From positions 1 to 64,000 of the forward strand of contig NZ_JABBYC010000014.1 of assembly GCF_016742955.1 (NCBI RefSeq): a DNA stretch of 64,000 nucleotides. The letters run 5' to 3'. The notes under the pieces are model-generated. The model saw only the letters and a program-made list of their open reading frames with translations. It was not told where the DNA came from and searched no databases. Position numbers and translations under genes: made by a program. Of this stretch, positions 29,320 to 37,860 are shown one piece after another; within the stretch, counting starts at the first letter, position 1, and each line of letters starts with the position of its first letter. Origin of the DNA: Myceligenerans indicum. GTDB lineage: Bacteria; Actinomycetota; Actinomycetes; Actinomycetales; Cellulomonadaceae.

Positions 29320-29996
29320 GGCCGGTGCTGCGGGCCGAGGGGCTGAGCAGGACGTTCGGGGCCGGTGCGGGGGAGGTGCGCGCGCTGCGCGATGTCGACC
29401 TCACCGTGACGGCCGGGGAGCTCCTGGTCGTGCGAGGGCCGTCCGGGTCCGGCAAGACCACGCTCCTGAACCTGCTCGGCGGGCTGGACCGGCCCACCTC
29501 GGGCCGCGTCTGGCTGCGCGAGGACGAGATGACCGCGATGCGCGAGCGCGAGATCCTCGCGGCCCGCCGGCGGCGGATCGGCTACGTCTTCCAGTCCTTC
29601 GGGCTCGTGCCGGTGCTGTCCGCCGCCGAGAACGTGGAGGTCCCGCTGCGGCTGCGCAGGGTGGCGCCCGCCGAGCGTGCCGAACGGGTACGGGCGGCGC
29701 TGGCGGCCGTCGGCCTGGACGGGCACGCGAAGCAGCGCCCGTACGAGCTGTCCGGCGGGCAGCAGCAACGCGTCGGGATCGCACGCGCCCTCGTGGCCGA
29801 GCCGGAGGTGCTCATCGCCGACGAGCCCACCGGACAGCTCGACTCCGCGACGGCGGCCGTCGTCATGGACCTGATCCGCGACGTCGTCCACACGCGGGGT
29901 GTTGCCGCCGTCGTCTCGACGCACGACCCGATCCTCATGGAGCGCGCCGACAGGGTGGTCGAGCTGCACGACGGAAGGGTCCCGGCTGGCGGATAG
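29316..29996 (+). CDS. ABC transporter ATPase (MacB/LolD type)
   Basis: 226 residues, standard length for the family. ATG 29316 overlaps the previous stop (ATGA) and follows GGAGGA. Walker A GPSGSGKTT (41-49), Q-loop FQSFGLVPVLSA, signature LSGGQQQR, Walker B VLIADEPTGQLDS. Two different ATPases and two different FtsX permeases in one operon suggest an asymmetric exporter, with each ATPase pairing with one permease; this is inference. Confidence 0.93.
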   Translation: MRPVLRAEGLSRTFGAGAGEVRALRDVDLTVTAGELLVVRGPSGSGKTTLLNLLGGLDRPTSGRVWLREDEMTAMREREILAARRRRIGYVFQSFGLVPVLSAAENVEVPLRLRRVAPAERAERVRAALAAVGLDGHAKQRPYELSGGQQQRVGIARALVAEPEVLIADEPTGQLDSATAAVVMDLIRDVVHTRGVAAVVSTHDPILMERADRVVELHDGRVPAGG

Positions 29997-30015
29997 CCGC
30001 CACCGTCAGTGGCGG
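29997..30015 (+). terminator. Terminator hairpin abutting the ATPase stop codon
   Basis: CCGCCAC (29997-30003) and GTGGCGG (30009-30015) form a 7-bp stem with five-base loop, followed by ATTT. It begins at the first base after the stop codon. Confidence 0.6.
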
Positions 30016-30082
30016 ATTTGCGCCGTTGCTGGTCACGGTCGGATGACGAACCAGCCCTTGGCGGGAGAATCCCTGAACGAAC

Positions 30083-30099
30083 GTGTTACATGGTGTTAC
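30083..30099 (+). promoter_or_regulatory. GTGTTAC direct repeat before the oligopeptide importer
   Basis: GTGTTAC occurs at 30083-30089 and 30093-30099, ten bases apart, in the 270-base region upstream of the oligopeptide-binding protein, an AT-richer patch. It could be a regulator site or promoter region; no confident -10/-35 pair is assigned. Confidence 0.3.
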
Positions 30100-30266
30100 G
30101 AAGGCATACCGAAACGGTCACGACTGCAGGCATGTTCGTGTGAGGGTCTCTCGGCGGGGTGTCGAGGACAGGTAATGTGGCGCCCCACAACCGGGCGCAG
30201 CGTTGCGTCCGACACAGCGTCGCCAGCGAACCGCGAAGCGGCGTGACCATCGAACCAGGAGGACAC

Positions 30267-31889
30267 GTGACACCTCGTAAGCGTCTGATGGGAGTGGGAG
30301 CCGCTGCGCTCGCCGCCTCCCTAGTGCTCTCGGCGTGCGGCGGCGGCACCGGCGACGACGGTGGCTCCAGCGACGCTGGGGCCCCGATCACTGTGGGCAA
30401 CACCGAACCCCAGAACCCGCTCATTCCGGCCATGACGAACGAGACCGGTGGTGGCATCATCGTCACCAACCTGTTCGCCGGCCTCGTCTACTACGACGAG
30501 AACGGCGCGGTCCAGAACGAGGTCGCGGAGTCCATCGAGTCCGACGACAACGTGACGTGGGACATCACCCTCCAGGACGGCTGGAAGTTCAGCGACGGGA
30601 CCCCGGTCACGGCCGAGAGCTTCGCGAAGGCGTGGGACTGGGGCGCTCAGCTCGACAACGCGACCAACCTCTCCTACTTCTACGAGCCGATCGAGGGCTT
30701 CTCCTACGACGAGAACACCTCGATCATCGACGAGGGCGGCATCGAGGTCGTCAGCGACACCGAGTTCACGGTGCACCTGAAGCAGGCCGAGTCGGACTTC
30801 CCGATCCGCCTGGGCTACGCCGCGTTCTTCCCGCTGCCCGAGGTCTTCTTCGACGACCCCGACGCCTTCGGCGAGTCGCCGGTCGGCAACGGCATGTACA
30901 AGCTCTCGGAGTGGGACCACGACACCGTCGTGTCGGTCGTGCCGAACGAGGAGTACATCGGCAAGCGCGAGGTGCAGAACAGCGGCGTCGACTTCGTCAT
31001 CTACACCGACGAGGACTCGCAGTACAACGACCTCCTCGCGGGCAACCTGGACATCATCAAGAACGTCCCGGCCTCGGCCTTCGCGACGTTCGAGGATGAC
31101 CTGGGCGACCGCGCGGTCAACCAGCCCGCGGCGGTGACGCAGGTCATCAACGTTCCGGAGTACGTCGAGGACTTCCAGGGCGAGGCCGGTCTGATGCGCC
31201 GCAAGGCCATCTCGATGGCGATCGACCGCGACGGCATCACCGAGACCGTGTACAACGGCGCCCGGACGCCGGCCAAGGACTTCACCAACCCGGTCATCAA
31301 CGGCTGGAGCGACTCGATCCCCGGCAACGAGGTGCTCGAGTACAACCCGGACGAGGCGAAGAAGCTCTGGGACGAGGCCGAGGACATGGACCCGGTCGGC
31401 GACGACTTCACGCTGTACATCGCCTCCAACGCCGACTCCGACCACCAGTCGTGGATCGACCCGGCGTGCAACACCATCCGGCAGGCGCTGGGCATCGAGT
31501 GCGAGTTCGACGCCTACCCGACGTTCGCCGAGTTCCTCGACGACCGTGACAGCCGCAAGATCAAGGGTCTGTTCCGCGGCGGCTGGCAGGCCGACTACCC
31601 GGCCCTGAGCAACTTCCTCGGGCCGATCTACGGCACGGGCGCCGGCTCGAACGACATGGACTACTCCTCCAAGGCGTTCGACGAGAAGCTCAAGGAAGGT
31701 AACGCCGCGCCGACGATCGACGAGGCCAACGTTCTCTACCAGCAGGCCCAGGAGATCCTGTTCCAGGACATGCCGGGTATCCCGCTGTGGTACTACAACA
31801 CCACGGCCGGCTACGCGGACACGGTCGAGAACGTGTCGTTCGGCTGGGACAGCGACCCGATCCTGTACCCGGTGACCAAGGCGGAGTGA
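30267..31889 (+). CDS. Oligopeptide/dipeptide ABC transporter substrate-binding lipoprotein
   Basis: 540 residues, solute-binding family 5 (OppA/DppA). GTG 30267 follows AGGAGG by four bases; ATG 30288 is an alternative that would shorten the signal. The signal ends in the lipobox LSAC, so the mature receptor is lipid-anchored. Family landmarks include the FAGLVYYDENG start, the DGWKFSDGTPVTAESFAKAWDWG region and PGIPLWYYNTT near the C-terminus. It heads a complete peptide importer with dppB, dppC and a fused ATPase. Peptide specificity is not readable from sequence. Confidence 0.93.
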   Translation: MTPRKRLMGVGAAALAASLVLSACGGGTGDDGGSSDAGAPITVGNTEPQNPLIPAMTNETGGGIIVTNLFAGLVYYDENGAVQNEVAESIESDDNVTWDITLQDGWKFSDGTPVTAESFAKAWDWGAQLDNATNLSYFYEPIEGFSYDENTSIIDEGGIEVVSDTEFTVHLKQAESDFPIRLGYAAFFPLPEVFFDDPDAFGESPVGNGMYKLSEWDHDTVVSVVPNEEYIGKREVQNSGVDFVIYTDEDSQYNDLLAGNLDIIKNVPASAFATFEDDLGDRAVNQPAAVTQVINVPEYVEDFQGEAGLMRRKAISMAIDRDGITETVYNGARTPAKDFTNPVINGWSDSIPGNEVLEYNPDEAKKLWDEAEDMDPVGDDFTLYIASNADSDHQSWIDPACNTIRQALGIECEFDAYPTFAEFLDDRDSRKIKGLFRGGWQADYPALSNFLGPIYGTGAGSNDMDYSSKAFDEKLKEGNAAPTIDEANVLYQQAQEILFQDMPGIPLWYYNTTAGYADTVENVSFGWDSDPILYPVTKAE

Positions 31890-31936
31890 TCGTGATCACG
31901 TCCGGTTCGCCGGACGTCTCACGTCACCCCAGGTGA

Positions 31937-31970
31937 GAGGCGGGGCACGCAAACCTGCGTGCCCCGCCTC
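31937..31970 (+). terminator. Intra-operon hairpin between binding protein and dppB
   Basis: A perfect 15-bp GC stem (31937-31951 with 31956-31970) closing the tetraloop AACC, 48 bases after the receptor stop. Its position suggests partial termination or 3'-end protection that raises receptor over permease levels, as known for binding-protein operons. Confidence 0.75.
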
Positions 31971-32041
31971 CCCCTGTGCCGCGACATGAACACAGGCGGA
32001 GTCCTGGAGAATGAGCGGCGGAAACTGACAAGGAGACCACA

Positions 32042-32968
32042 ATGCTCTGGTACATCGGTCGCCGGTTGTTGCAGGTGATCCCTGTATTCATCGGTGCCAC
32101 ACTGCTTGTGTACGGGATGGTGTTCCTGCGCCCTGGAGATCCGGTGGCAGCGCTCGGCGGAGAGCGCGGGCTGCCGGAGGCCGTCCAGGAAGCGATTCGG
32201 GCACAATTCCACCTGAACGAGCCGTTCTTCGTCCAATACCTGTATTTCCTCAAGGGGATCTTCACCTGGGACCTGGGTCCGGACTTCACGGGACAGCCGG
32301 TGACGGAGACCATCGCGAACGCCTTCCCGGTGACGTTCGAGCTGGCGGTCATGGCGATCGTCATCGAGACCGTCTTCGGGATCGGGTTCGGGCTGATCGC
32401 CGGCCTGCGCAAGGGCAAGGTCTTCGACTCCACCGTGCTCGTGTGGAGCCTGCTGCTCATCGCGCTGCCGACGTTCGTCCTGGGCTTCGTGGCGCAGATC
32501 TTCCTCGGCGTGAAGCTCGGCTGGCTGCCTGTCACGGCAGGGCGTGATCCGAACTTCGAGAGCCTGCTGATGCCGGCGATGGTGCTGGCCGGGACCTCGC
32601 TCGCCTACATCCTGCGGCTGACGCGGACGTCGGTGGCGGAGACGATCACTGCCGATCACGTCCGCACGGCACGGGCCAAGGGGCTCTCACGCGGCCAGGT
32701 GACCCAGCGCCACGTGCTGCGCAACTCCCTCATTCCCGTGGTGACCTTCATCGGCGCCGACCTGGGCAACCTGATGGCCGGCTCGATCGTCACCGAGGGC
32801 ATCTTCAACATCAACGGGGTCGGCGGAACGCTCTTCCAGTCGATCGTCCGCGGTGAGAACGTCACGGTGGTCACGATCACGACCATCCTCGTGCTGGTCT
32901 ACATCGCCGCCAACCTGATCGTGGACCTGCTCTACGCGGTCCTGGACCCGAGGATCCGCTATGCCTGA
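32042..32968 (+). CDS. dppB: Oligopeptide ABC transporter permease DppB
   Basis: 308 residues, ATG with AAGGAGA upstream. The N-terminal MLWYIGRRLLQVIPVFIGATLLVYGMVFLRPGDP is the classic DppB/OppB start. Six helices; the cytoplasmic EAA-like loop contains RTARAKGLSRGQVTQRHVLRNSLIP. Forms the channel with DppC, which overlaps its 3' end by eight bases. Confidence 0.95.
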   Translation: MLWYIGRRLLQVIPVFIGATLLVYGMVFLRPGDPVAALGGERGLPEAVQEAIRAQFHLNEPFFVQYLYFLKGIFTWDLGPDFTGQPVTETIANAFPVTFELAVMAIVIETVFGIGFGLIAGLRKGKVFDSTVLVWSLLLIALPTFVLGFVAQIFLGVKLGWLPVTAGRDPNFESLLMPAMVLAGTSLAYILRLTRTSVAETITADHVRTARAKGLSRGQVTQRHVLRNSLIPVVTFIGADLGNLMAGSIVTEGIFNINGVGGTLFQSIVRGENVTVVTITTILVLVYIAANLIVDLLYAVLDPRIRYA

Positions 32969-33920
32969 GAACCGCTACGAGAACACCCCGCGGCCGGGGC
33001 AGGATCGGTACGTGGCGCCCGCCGAAGAGGTCACGGTGGGCGCGGTCGACGCGATCGCCGAGGACCAGACGCCGTCGAACATGTGGCAGGACGCGTGGCG
33101 CGAGATGCGGCACCGCCCGATGTTCTGGGCGGCGCTGGCGATCATCACCGTGGCCGTCTTCATCGCCCTGTTCCCGGGGCTGGTCGCCACGCAGGCCCCC
33201 CGGTCGTGTGATCTGGCCGAGTCCCTGCTCCCGCCGTCCACCGAGCACTTCTTCGGCACCACCAAGGACGGGTGCGACATCTATTCCCGGGTGATCTACG
33301 GCGCACGGCCGTCGGTCACGGTCGGCGTGCTCGCCACCTCGTTCGTGGTGGTACTCGGTGGCGCCGTCGGTGCCCTCGGCGGGTACTTCGGCGGCCTGAT
33401 GGACACGCTGCTCTCGCGGCTCACCGACATCTTCTTCGCGGTGCCGTTCTTCCTGGCCGCGATTGTGATCCTGAGCCTGCTGCCGGAGCGCAACGCGCTG
33501 GCGGTGGCGCTCGTGATCGCCAGCTTCGGCTGGACCTCGATCGCCCGTATCACCCGTGGGTCGGTGCTGAGCGTGAAGAACAACGAGTTCGTCACCGCGG
33601 CCAAGGCGCTCGGCATGAGCAGGATGGGCATCCTGCTCAAGCACGCGCTGCCCAACGCGGCGGCGCCGATCATCGTCTATGCCACCGTCGCGCTGGGCAC
33701 GTTCATCGTCGCCGAGGCGACCCTGACGTTCCTCGGTATCGGCATGCCGCCGTCAACGGTCTCGTGGGGCGGTGACCTCGCGAACGGCCGCCTGATCATC
33801 CGGCAGGCCCCGGAGATCCTGCTCTACCCGGCCGCGGCGCTCGGTATCACCGTGCTCGGCTTCATCATGATGGGCGACGTCGTGCGCGACGCCCTCGACC
33901 CGAAGGCTCGTAAGCGATGA
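32961..33920 (+). CDS. dppC: Oligopeptide ABC transporter permease DppC
   Basis: 319 residues. A polar N-terminus of about 50 residues precedes the OppC/DppC-type first helix (ALAIITVAVFIALFPGLVA). The ATPase-docking loop reads TAAKALGMSRMGILLKHALPN, and the C-terminus GDVVRDALDPKARKR is family-typical. Overlaps dppB upstream and the ATPase downstream (ATGA). Confidence 0.95.
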   Translation: MPENRYENTPRPGQDRYVAPAEEVTVGAVDAIAEDQTPSNMWQDAWREMRHRPMFWAALAIITVAVFIALFPGLVATQAPRSCDLAESLLPPSTEHFFGTTKDGCDIYSRVIYGARPSVTVGVLATSFVVVLGGAVGALGGYFGGLMDTLLSRLTDIFFAVPFFLAAIVILSLLPERNALAVALVIASFGWTSIARITRGSVLSVKNNEFVTAAKALGMSRMGILLKHALPNAAAPIIVYATVALGTFIVAEATLTFLGIGMPPSTVSWGGDLANGRLIIRQAPEILLYPAAALGITVLGFIMMGDVVRDALDPKARKR

Positions 33921-35665
33921 CGACGATCAACCTCACCGACAGCGTGACCGACGAGGCGCCCGCGGGCGCCTCGAGGCGCGACGACAGCGCGCCGCTGCTC
34001 GAGATCAAGGATCTGGAGATCTCGTTCACCACCGCCACCGGCGTGGTGAACGCGGTGCGTGGCGTCGACCTGACCGTGTACCCGGGGCAGTCCGTGGCGA
34101 TCGTGGGCGAGTCGGGATCCGGCAAGTCCACCACGGCGCACGCGATCATCGACCTGCTGCCCGGCACGGGCAAGGTCGCCGGCGGCTCCATCGAGTTCGA
34201 CGGGAAGAGCCTCGTCGGCCTGAACCGCAAGGCGACCGAGCACATGCGCGGCCGCGAGATCGGCCTGGTCCCGCAGGACCCGATGTCGAACCTCAACCCG
34301 GTGTGGCGGATCGGCACGCAGATCTCCGAGGCGCTGGTCGCCAACGGCTTCCAGGGCACCAAGGCCGAGCGGGAGGCCCGGGTCACCGAGCTGCTCGGCG
34401 AGGCCGGCCTGCCCGACGGCGACCGCCGGGCCCGCCAGTACCCGCACGAGTTCTCCGGCGGCATGCGCCAGCGCGCCCTGATCGCCATCGGCCTCGCGTC
34501 GCGTCCGAAGCTGCTGATCGCGGACGAGCCGACGTCGGCCCTGGACGTCACCGTGCAGAAGAAGATCCTCGACCACCTCGAGGAGCTCACCAGCGAGCTG
34601 GGTACCGCGGTCCTGTTCATCACCCACGACCTGGGCCTGGCCGCCGAGCGCGCCGAGCACCTCGTGGTGATGTACAAGGGCAAGGTCGTGGAGTCCGGAC
34701 CGGCGCTGGAGATCCTCAAGAACCCGCAGCACGAGTACACCAGGCGACTGGTGGCCTCGGCGCCGTCGCTGGCCTCGCGCCGCATCCAGTCCGCCCACGA
34801 GGCGGGCAAGGAGGCCGCCGAGCAGATCTCGGGGCACGAGGTCGAGGTCGACACGAAGGCGCCGAAGGACGTCGTCGTGGCCAAGGACCTGACCAAGGTG
34901 TTCAAGATCCGCGGCTCCCGTCCGGGTACGCACACGGACTTCACCGCCGTCGACGGTATCGACTTCGTCCTGCCACGCGGCAAGACGCTCGCCCTGGTGG
35001 GCGAGTCCGGTTCCGGGAAGTCGACCGCCGCGAACATGGTGCTCGGGCTCCTGGAGCCGACGTCGGGCAGTGTCGTGTTCGATGGCAAGGACACCGCCTC
35101 CCTGTCGGGCAAGGAGCAGTTCCAGATGCGCCGGCGCGTCCAGCCGGTGTTCCAGAACCCGTACGGGTCGCTGGACCCGATGTACTCGGTGTTCAACTCC
35201 ATCGAGGAGCCCCTGCGGCTGCACAGGGTGGGCGACCGCAAGGCTCGCGAGCAGCGTGTGCGTGACCTGCTGGAGATGGTGGCGCTGCCTGCGTCGACCA
35301 TGCAGCGCTTCCCGAACGAGCTGTCCGGCGGGCAGCGGCAGCGCATCGCCGTGGCGCGTGCGCTGGCGCTCAACCCGGAGGTCATCGTCCTGGACGAGGC
35401 CGTCTCCGCGCTCGACGTGCTGGTGCAGGCTCAGATCCTGCAGCTCCTCGGCGACCTGCAGGGTGAGCTGGGGCTGTCGTACCTGTTCATCACGCACGAC
35501 CTCGCCGTCGTGCGGCAGATCGCCGACCTGGTCGCCGTCATGAAGGACGGCCGGATCGTGGAGCACGCCACCACGGACGAGGTGTTCGACGACCCGCAGC
35601 AGGACTACACCAAGGATCTGCTCGCGGCGATTCCCGGCGGGAGCCTGGAGATCGGCGGCGTGTAG
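33917..35665 (+). CDS. Oligopeptide ABC transporter, fused double ATPase (DppD-DppF)
   Basis: 582 residues with two complete ATPase domains. Domain 1: Walker A GESGSGKST at 64-72, signature FSGGMRQR, Walker B LLIADEPTSALD. Domain 2: Walker A at 362-370, signature LSGGQRQR, Walker B VIVLDEAVSALD. Each is followed by the oligopeptide ATPase C-terminal segment (EYTRRLVASAPS; DYTKDLLAAIPGG). DppD and DppF are separate genes in E. coli; fusion is common in actinobacteria. Completes the importer. Confidence 0.94.
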   Translation: MTTINLTDSVTDEAPAGASRRDDSAPLLEIKDLEISFTTATGVVNAVRGVDLTVYPGQSVAIVGESGSGKSTTAHAIIDLLPGTGKVAGGSIEFDGKSLVGLNRKATEHMRGREIGLVPQDPMSNLNPVWRIGTQISEALVANGFQGTKAEREARVTELLGEAGLPDGDRRARQYPHEFSGGMRQRALIAIGLASRPKLLIADEPTSALDVTVQKKILDHLEELTSELGTAVLFITHDLGLAAERAEHLVVMYKGKVVESGPALEILKNPQHEYTRRLVASAPSLASRRIQSAHEAGKEAAEQISGHEVEVDTKAPKDVVVAKDLTKVFKIRGSRPGTHTDFTAVDGIDFVLPRGKTLALVGESGSGKSTAANMVLGLLEPTSGSVVFDGKDTASLSGKEQFQMRRRVQPVFQNPYGSLDPMYSVFNSIEEPLRLHRVGDRKAREQRVRDLLEMVALPASTMQRFPNELSGGQRQRIAVARALALNPEVIVLDEAVSALDVLVQAQILQLLGDLQGELGLSYLFITHDLAVVRQIADLVAVMKDGRIVEHATTDEVFDDPQQDYTKDLLAAIPGGSLEIGGV

Positions 35666-35676
35666 GTGTTGTGATC

Positions 35677-35789
35677 GACGACGGCGACGGCCGCCGGATG
35701 TCCGTTCTGGGAAGAGATACCCCCTGCGTTCGTTCCTCGCTTCGGGGGCACCATCCCAGAACGGACATCCGGCGGCCGTCGCCGTCGTC
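35677..35789. repeat. Perfect 36-bp inverted repeat with nested hairpin
   Basis: Bases 35677-35712 are the exact reverse complement of 35754-35789. The 41-base loop contains a second stem, CCCCC (35720-35724) with GGGGG (35744-35748), and an inner GCG/CGC. It begins 12 bases after the importer stop. It can act as a terminator, but the length and perfect pairing are well beyond what termination needs, so it may be a REP-like or miniature mobile repeat. Confidence 0.95.
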
Positions 35790-35846
35790 CTTGATCGGCA
35801 TGGCAGTGGGCGGGCTGGATCACAGCTTTTCGGGGAGATGCCCGGG

Positions 35847-35852
35847 TAGAAT
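35847..35852 (+). promoter_or_regulatory. Candidate -10 box of typA
   Basis: TAGAAT, a good sigma-A -10 hexamer, lies about 70 bases before the typA start. The -35 region (AGCTTT, 35824-35829, 17-base spacer) is weak. Confidence 0.4.
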
Positions 35853-35919
35853 GGGGGTCGGCGCGTCGACGAAGTTGCGTCCGCGCCCCTCCCTCGACTT
35901 TTTGGAAATGAGTTCAGCC

Positions 35920-37854
35920 GTGCCCAACGCCGCCGCGACGTCCCTCGCCGTCCGCTCCGACCTGCGCAACGTGGCGATCGTCGCCCACGTCGACCATGGC
36001 AAGACCACGCTCGTGGACGCCATGCTCAAGCAGGCGGGCGCGTTCTCCTCGCACCAGCACGTCGACGACCGGGTCATGGACTCGGGCGACCTGGAACGCG
36101 AGAAGGGCATCACGATCCTCGCGAAGAACACGGCGATCCGCTACGCGGGCCCGGCCGCCGCCGCGTCCGGTGAGCCCGGCGGCATCACCATCAACGTCAT
36201 CGACACCCCGGGCCACGCCGACTTCGGCGGAGAGGTCGAGCGCGGGCTGTCGATGGTCGACGGCGTCGTGCTGCTCGTGGACGCCTCCGAGGGCCCGCTC
36301 CCGCAGACCCGGTTCGTGCTGCGCAAGGCGCTGGCCGCGAAGCTGCCGGTGATCGTCGTCGTGAACAAGGTGGACCGTCCCGACTCCCGGATCGAGGAGG
36401 TCGTGGGGGAGACCACCGACCTGCTGCTCGGCCTGGCGAGCGACCTGTCGGACGAGGTCCCGGACCTCGACCTGGACGCGATCCTCGACGTGCCGGTCGT
36501 CTACGCGTCCGCGAAGGCGGGCCGCGCCGACACCGAGCAGCCGGCCGACGGCGGCCTCCCCGCGAACGAGGACCTCGAGCCGTTGTTCGCCACCATCCTG
36601 GACAAGATCCCGGCGCCCACCTACTCGGAGGACATGCCGCTCCAGGCACACGTCACCAACCTCGACGCGTCCCCGTTCCTCGGCCGTCTCGCGCTGCTGC
36701 GCGTCCACAACGGCGAGCTGCGCAAGGGCGAGCAGGTGGCCTGGGCTCGTCACGACGGCACCGTCCAGACGGTGAAGATCACCGAGCTGCTGGAGACCAA
36801 GGCGCTGGATCGCGTTCCCGCCGAGAAGGCGGGCCCCGGTGACATCGTCGCGGTGGCGGGCATCGCGGACATCATGATCGGCGAGACGCTGACCGACGTC
36901 GAGGACCCGCGTCCGCTCCCGGTCATCACCGTCGACGACCCGGCGATCTCCATGACCATCGGGATCAACACCTCGCCCGTGGCAGGCAAGGGCGGCAAGG
37001 GACACAAGGTCACCGCACGTCAGGTCAAGGACCGCCTCGACGCCGAGCTGGTCGGCAACGTCTCGCTCCGGGTCCTGCCCACCGAGCGTCCCGACGCGTG
37101 GGAGGTGCAGGGCCGCGGCGAGCTGGCGCTGGCCATCCTGGTCGAGCAGATGCGCCGCGAGGGCTTCGAGCTGACGGTCGGCAAGCCGCAGGTCGTCACG
37201 AAGGAGATCGACGGCAAGCGACACGAGCCGATGGAGCGCATGACCATCGACGTGCCCGAGGAGTACCTCGGCGCGGTCACGCAGCTGCTCGCGGTGCGCA
37301 AGGGCCGCATGGACACGATGACCAACCACGGCACCGGCTGGGTGCGCATGGAGTTCATGGTCCCCGCCCGTGGTCTGATCGGCTTCCGCACCCGGTTCCT
37401 CACCGAGACGCGGGGCACCGGTATCGCCGCCTCCATCTCCGAGGGCTACGAGCCGTGGCACGGGCCCATCGAGTCGCGCGCCACCGGGTCCCTCGTGGCC
37501 GACCGCGCCGGCAAGGTGACGCCGTTCGCCATGATCAACCTGCAAGAGCGCGGCTCCTTCTTCGTGGACCCGACGCAGGAGGTCTACGAGGGCATGATCG
37601 TCGGCGAGAACTCCCGCAACGAGGACATGGACGTCAACATCACCAAGGAGAAGAAGCTGACGAACATGCGGTCGGCCGCCGCGGACAGCTTCGAGAACCT
37701 GGTGCCGCCGCGCAAGCTGACGCTGGAGGAGTCCCTGGAGTTCGCCCAGGAGGACGAGTGCGTCGAGGTGACGCCGGAGTTCGTCCGCATCCGCAAGGTC
37801 GTCCTCAACCAGACCGAGCGCGCCCGCGCCACGGCCCGCGCCAAGCGCGCCTGA
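35920..37854 (+). CDS. typA: Translational GTPase TypA/BipA
   Basis: About 644 residues; ribosome-associated GTPase of the EF-G family involved in ribosome assembly and stress adaptation. G1 is AHVDHGKTT, G3 DTPGHADF, G4 NKVDRPD; the effector segment is DSGDLEREKGITI. C-terminal EF-G-like domains include GRGELALAILVEQMRREGFELTV and ARGLIGFRTRFLTETRGTG. I favour GTG 35920 (GGAAATGAG seven bases upstream) over ATG 35908, whose GGAA is directly adjacent. Full length and complete. Confidence 0.95.
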   Translation: MPNAAATSLAVRSDLRNVAIVAHVDHGKTTLVDAMLKQAGAFSSHQHVDDRVMDSGDLEREKGITILAKNTAIRYAGPAAAASGEPGGITINVIDTPGHADFGGEVERGLSMVDGVVLLVDASEGPLPQTRFVLRKALAAKLPVIVVVNKVDRPDSRIEEVVGETTDLLLGLASDLSDEVPDLDLDAILDVPVVYASAKAGRADTEQPADGGLPANEDLEPLFATILDKIPAPTYSEDMPLQAHVTNLDASPFLGRLALLRVHNGELRKGEQVAWARHDGTVQTVKITELLETKALDRVPAEKAGPGDIVAVAGIADIMIGETLTDVEDPRPLPVITVDDPAISMTIGINTSPVAGKGGKGHKVTARQVKDRLDAELVGNVSLRVLPTERPDAWEVQGRGELALAILVEQMRREGFELTVGKPQVVTKEIDGKRHEPMERMTIDVPEEYLGAVTQLLAVRKGRMDTMTNHGTGWVRMEFMVPARGLIGFRTRFLTETRGTGIAASISEGYEPWHGPIESRATGSLVADRAGKVTPFAMINLQERGSFFVDPTQEVYEGMIVGENSRNEDMDVNITKEKKLTNMRSAAADSFENLVPPRKLTLEESLEFAQEDECVEVTPEFVRIRKVVLNQTERARATARAKRA

Positions 37855-37860
37855 GGGGTG

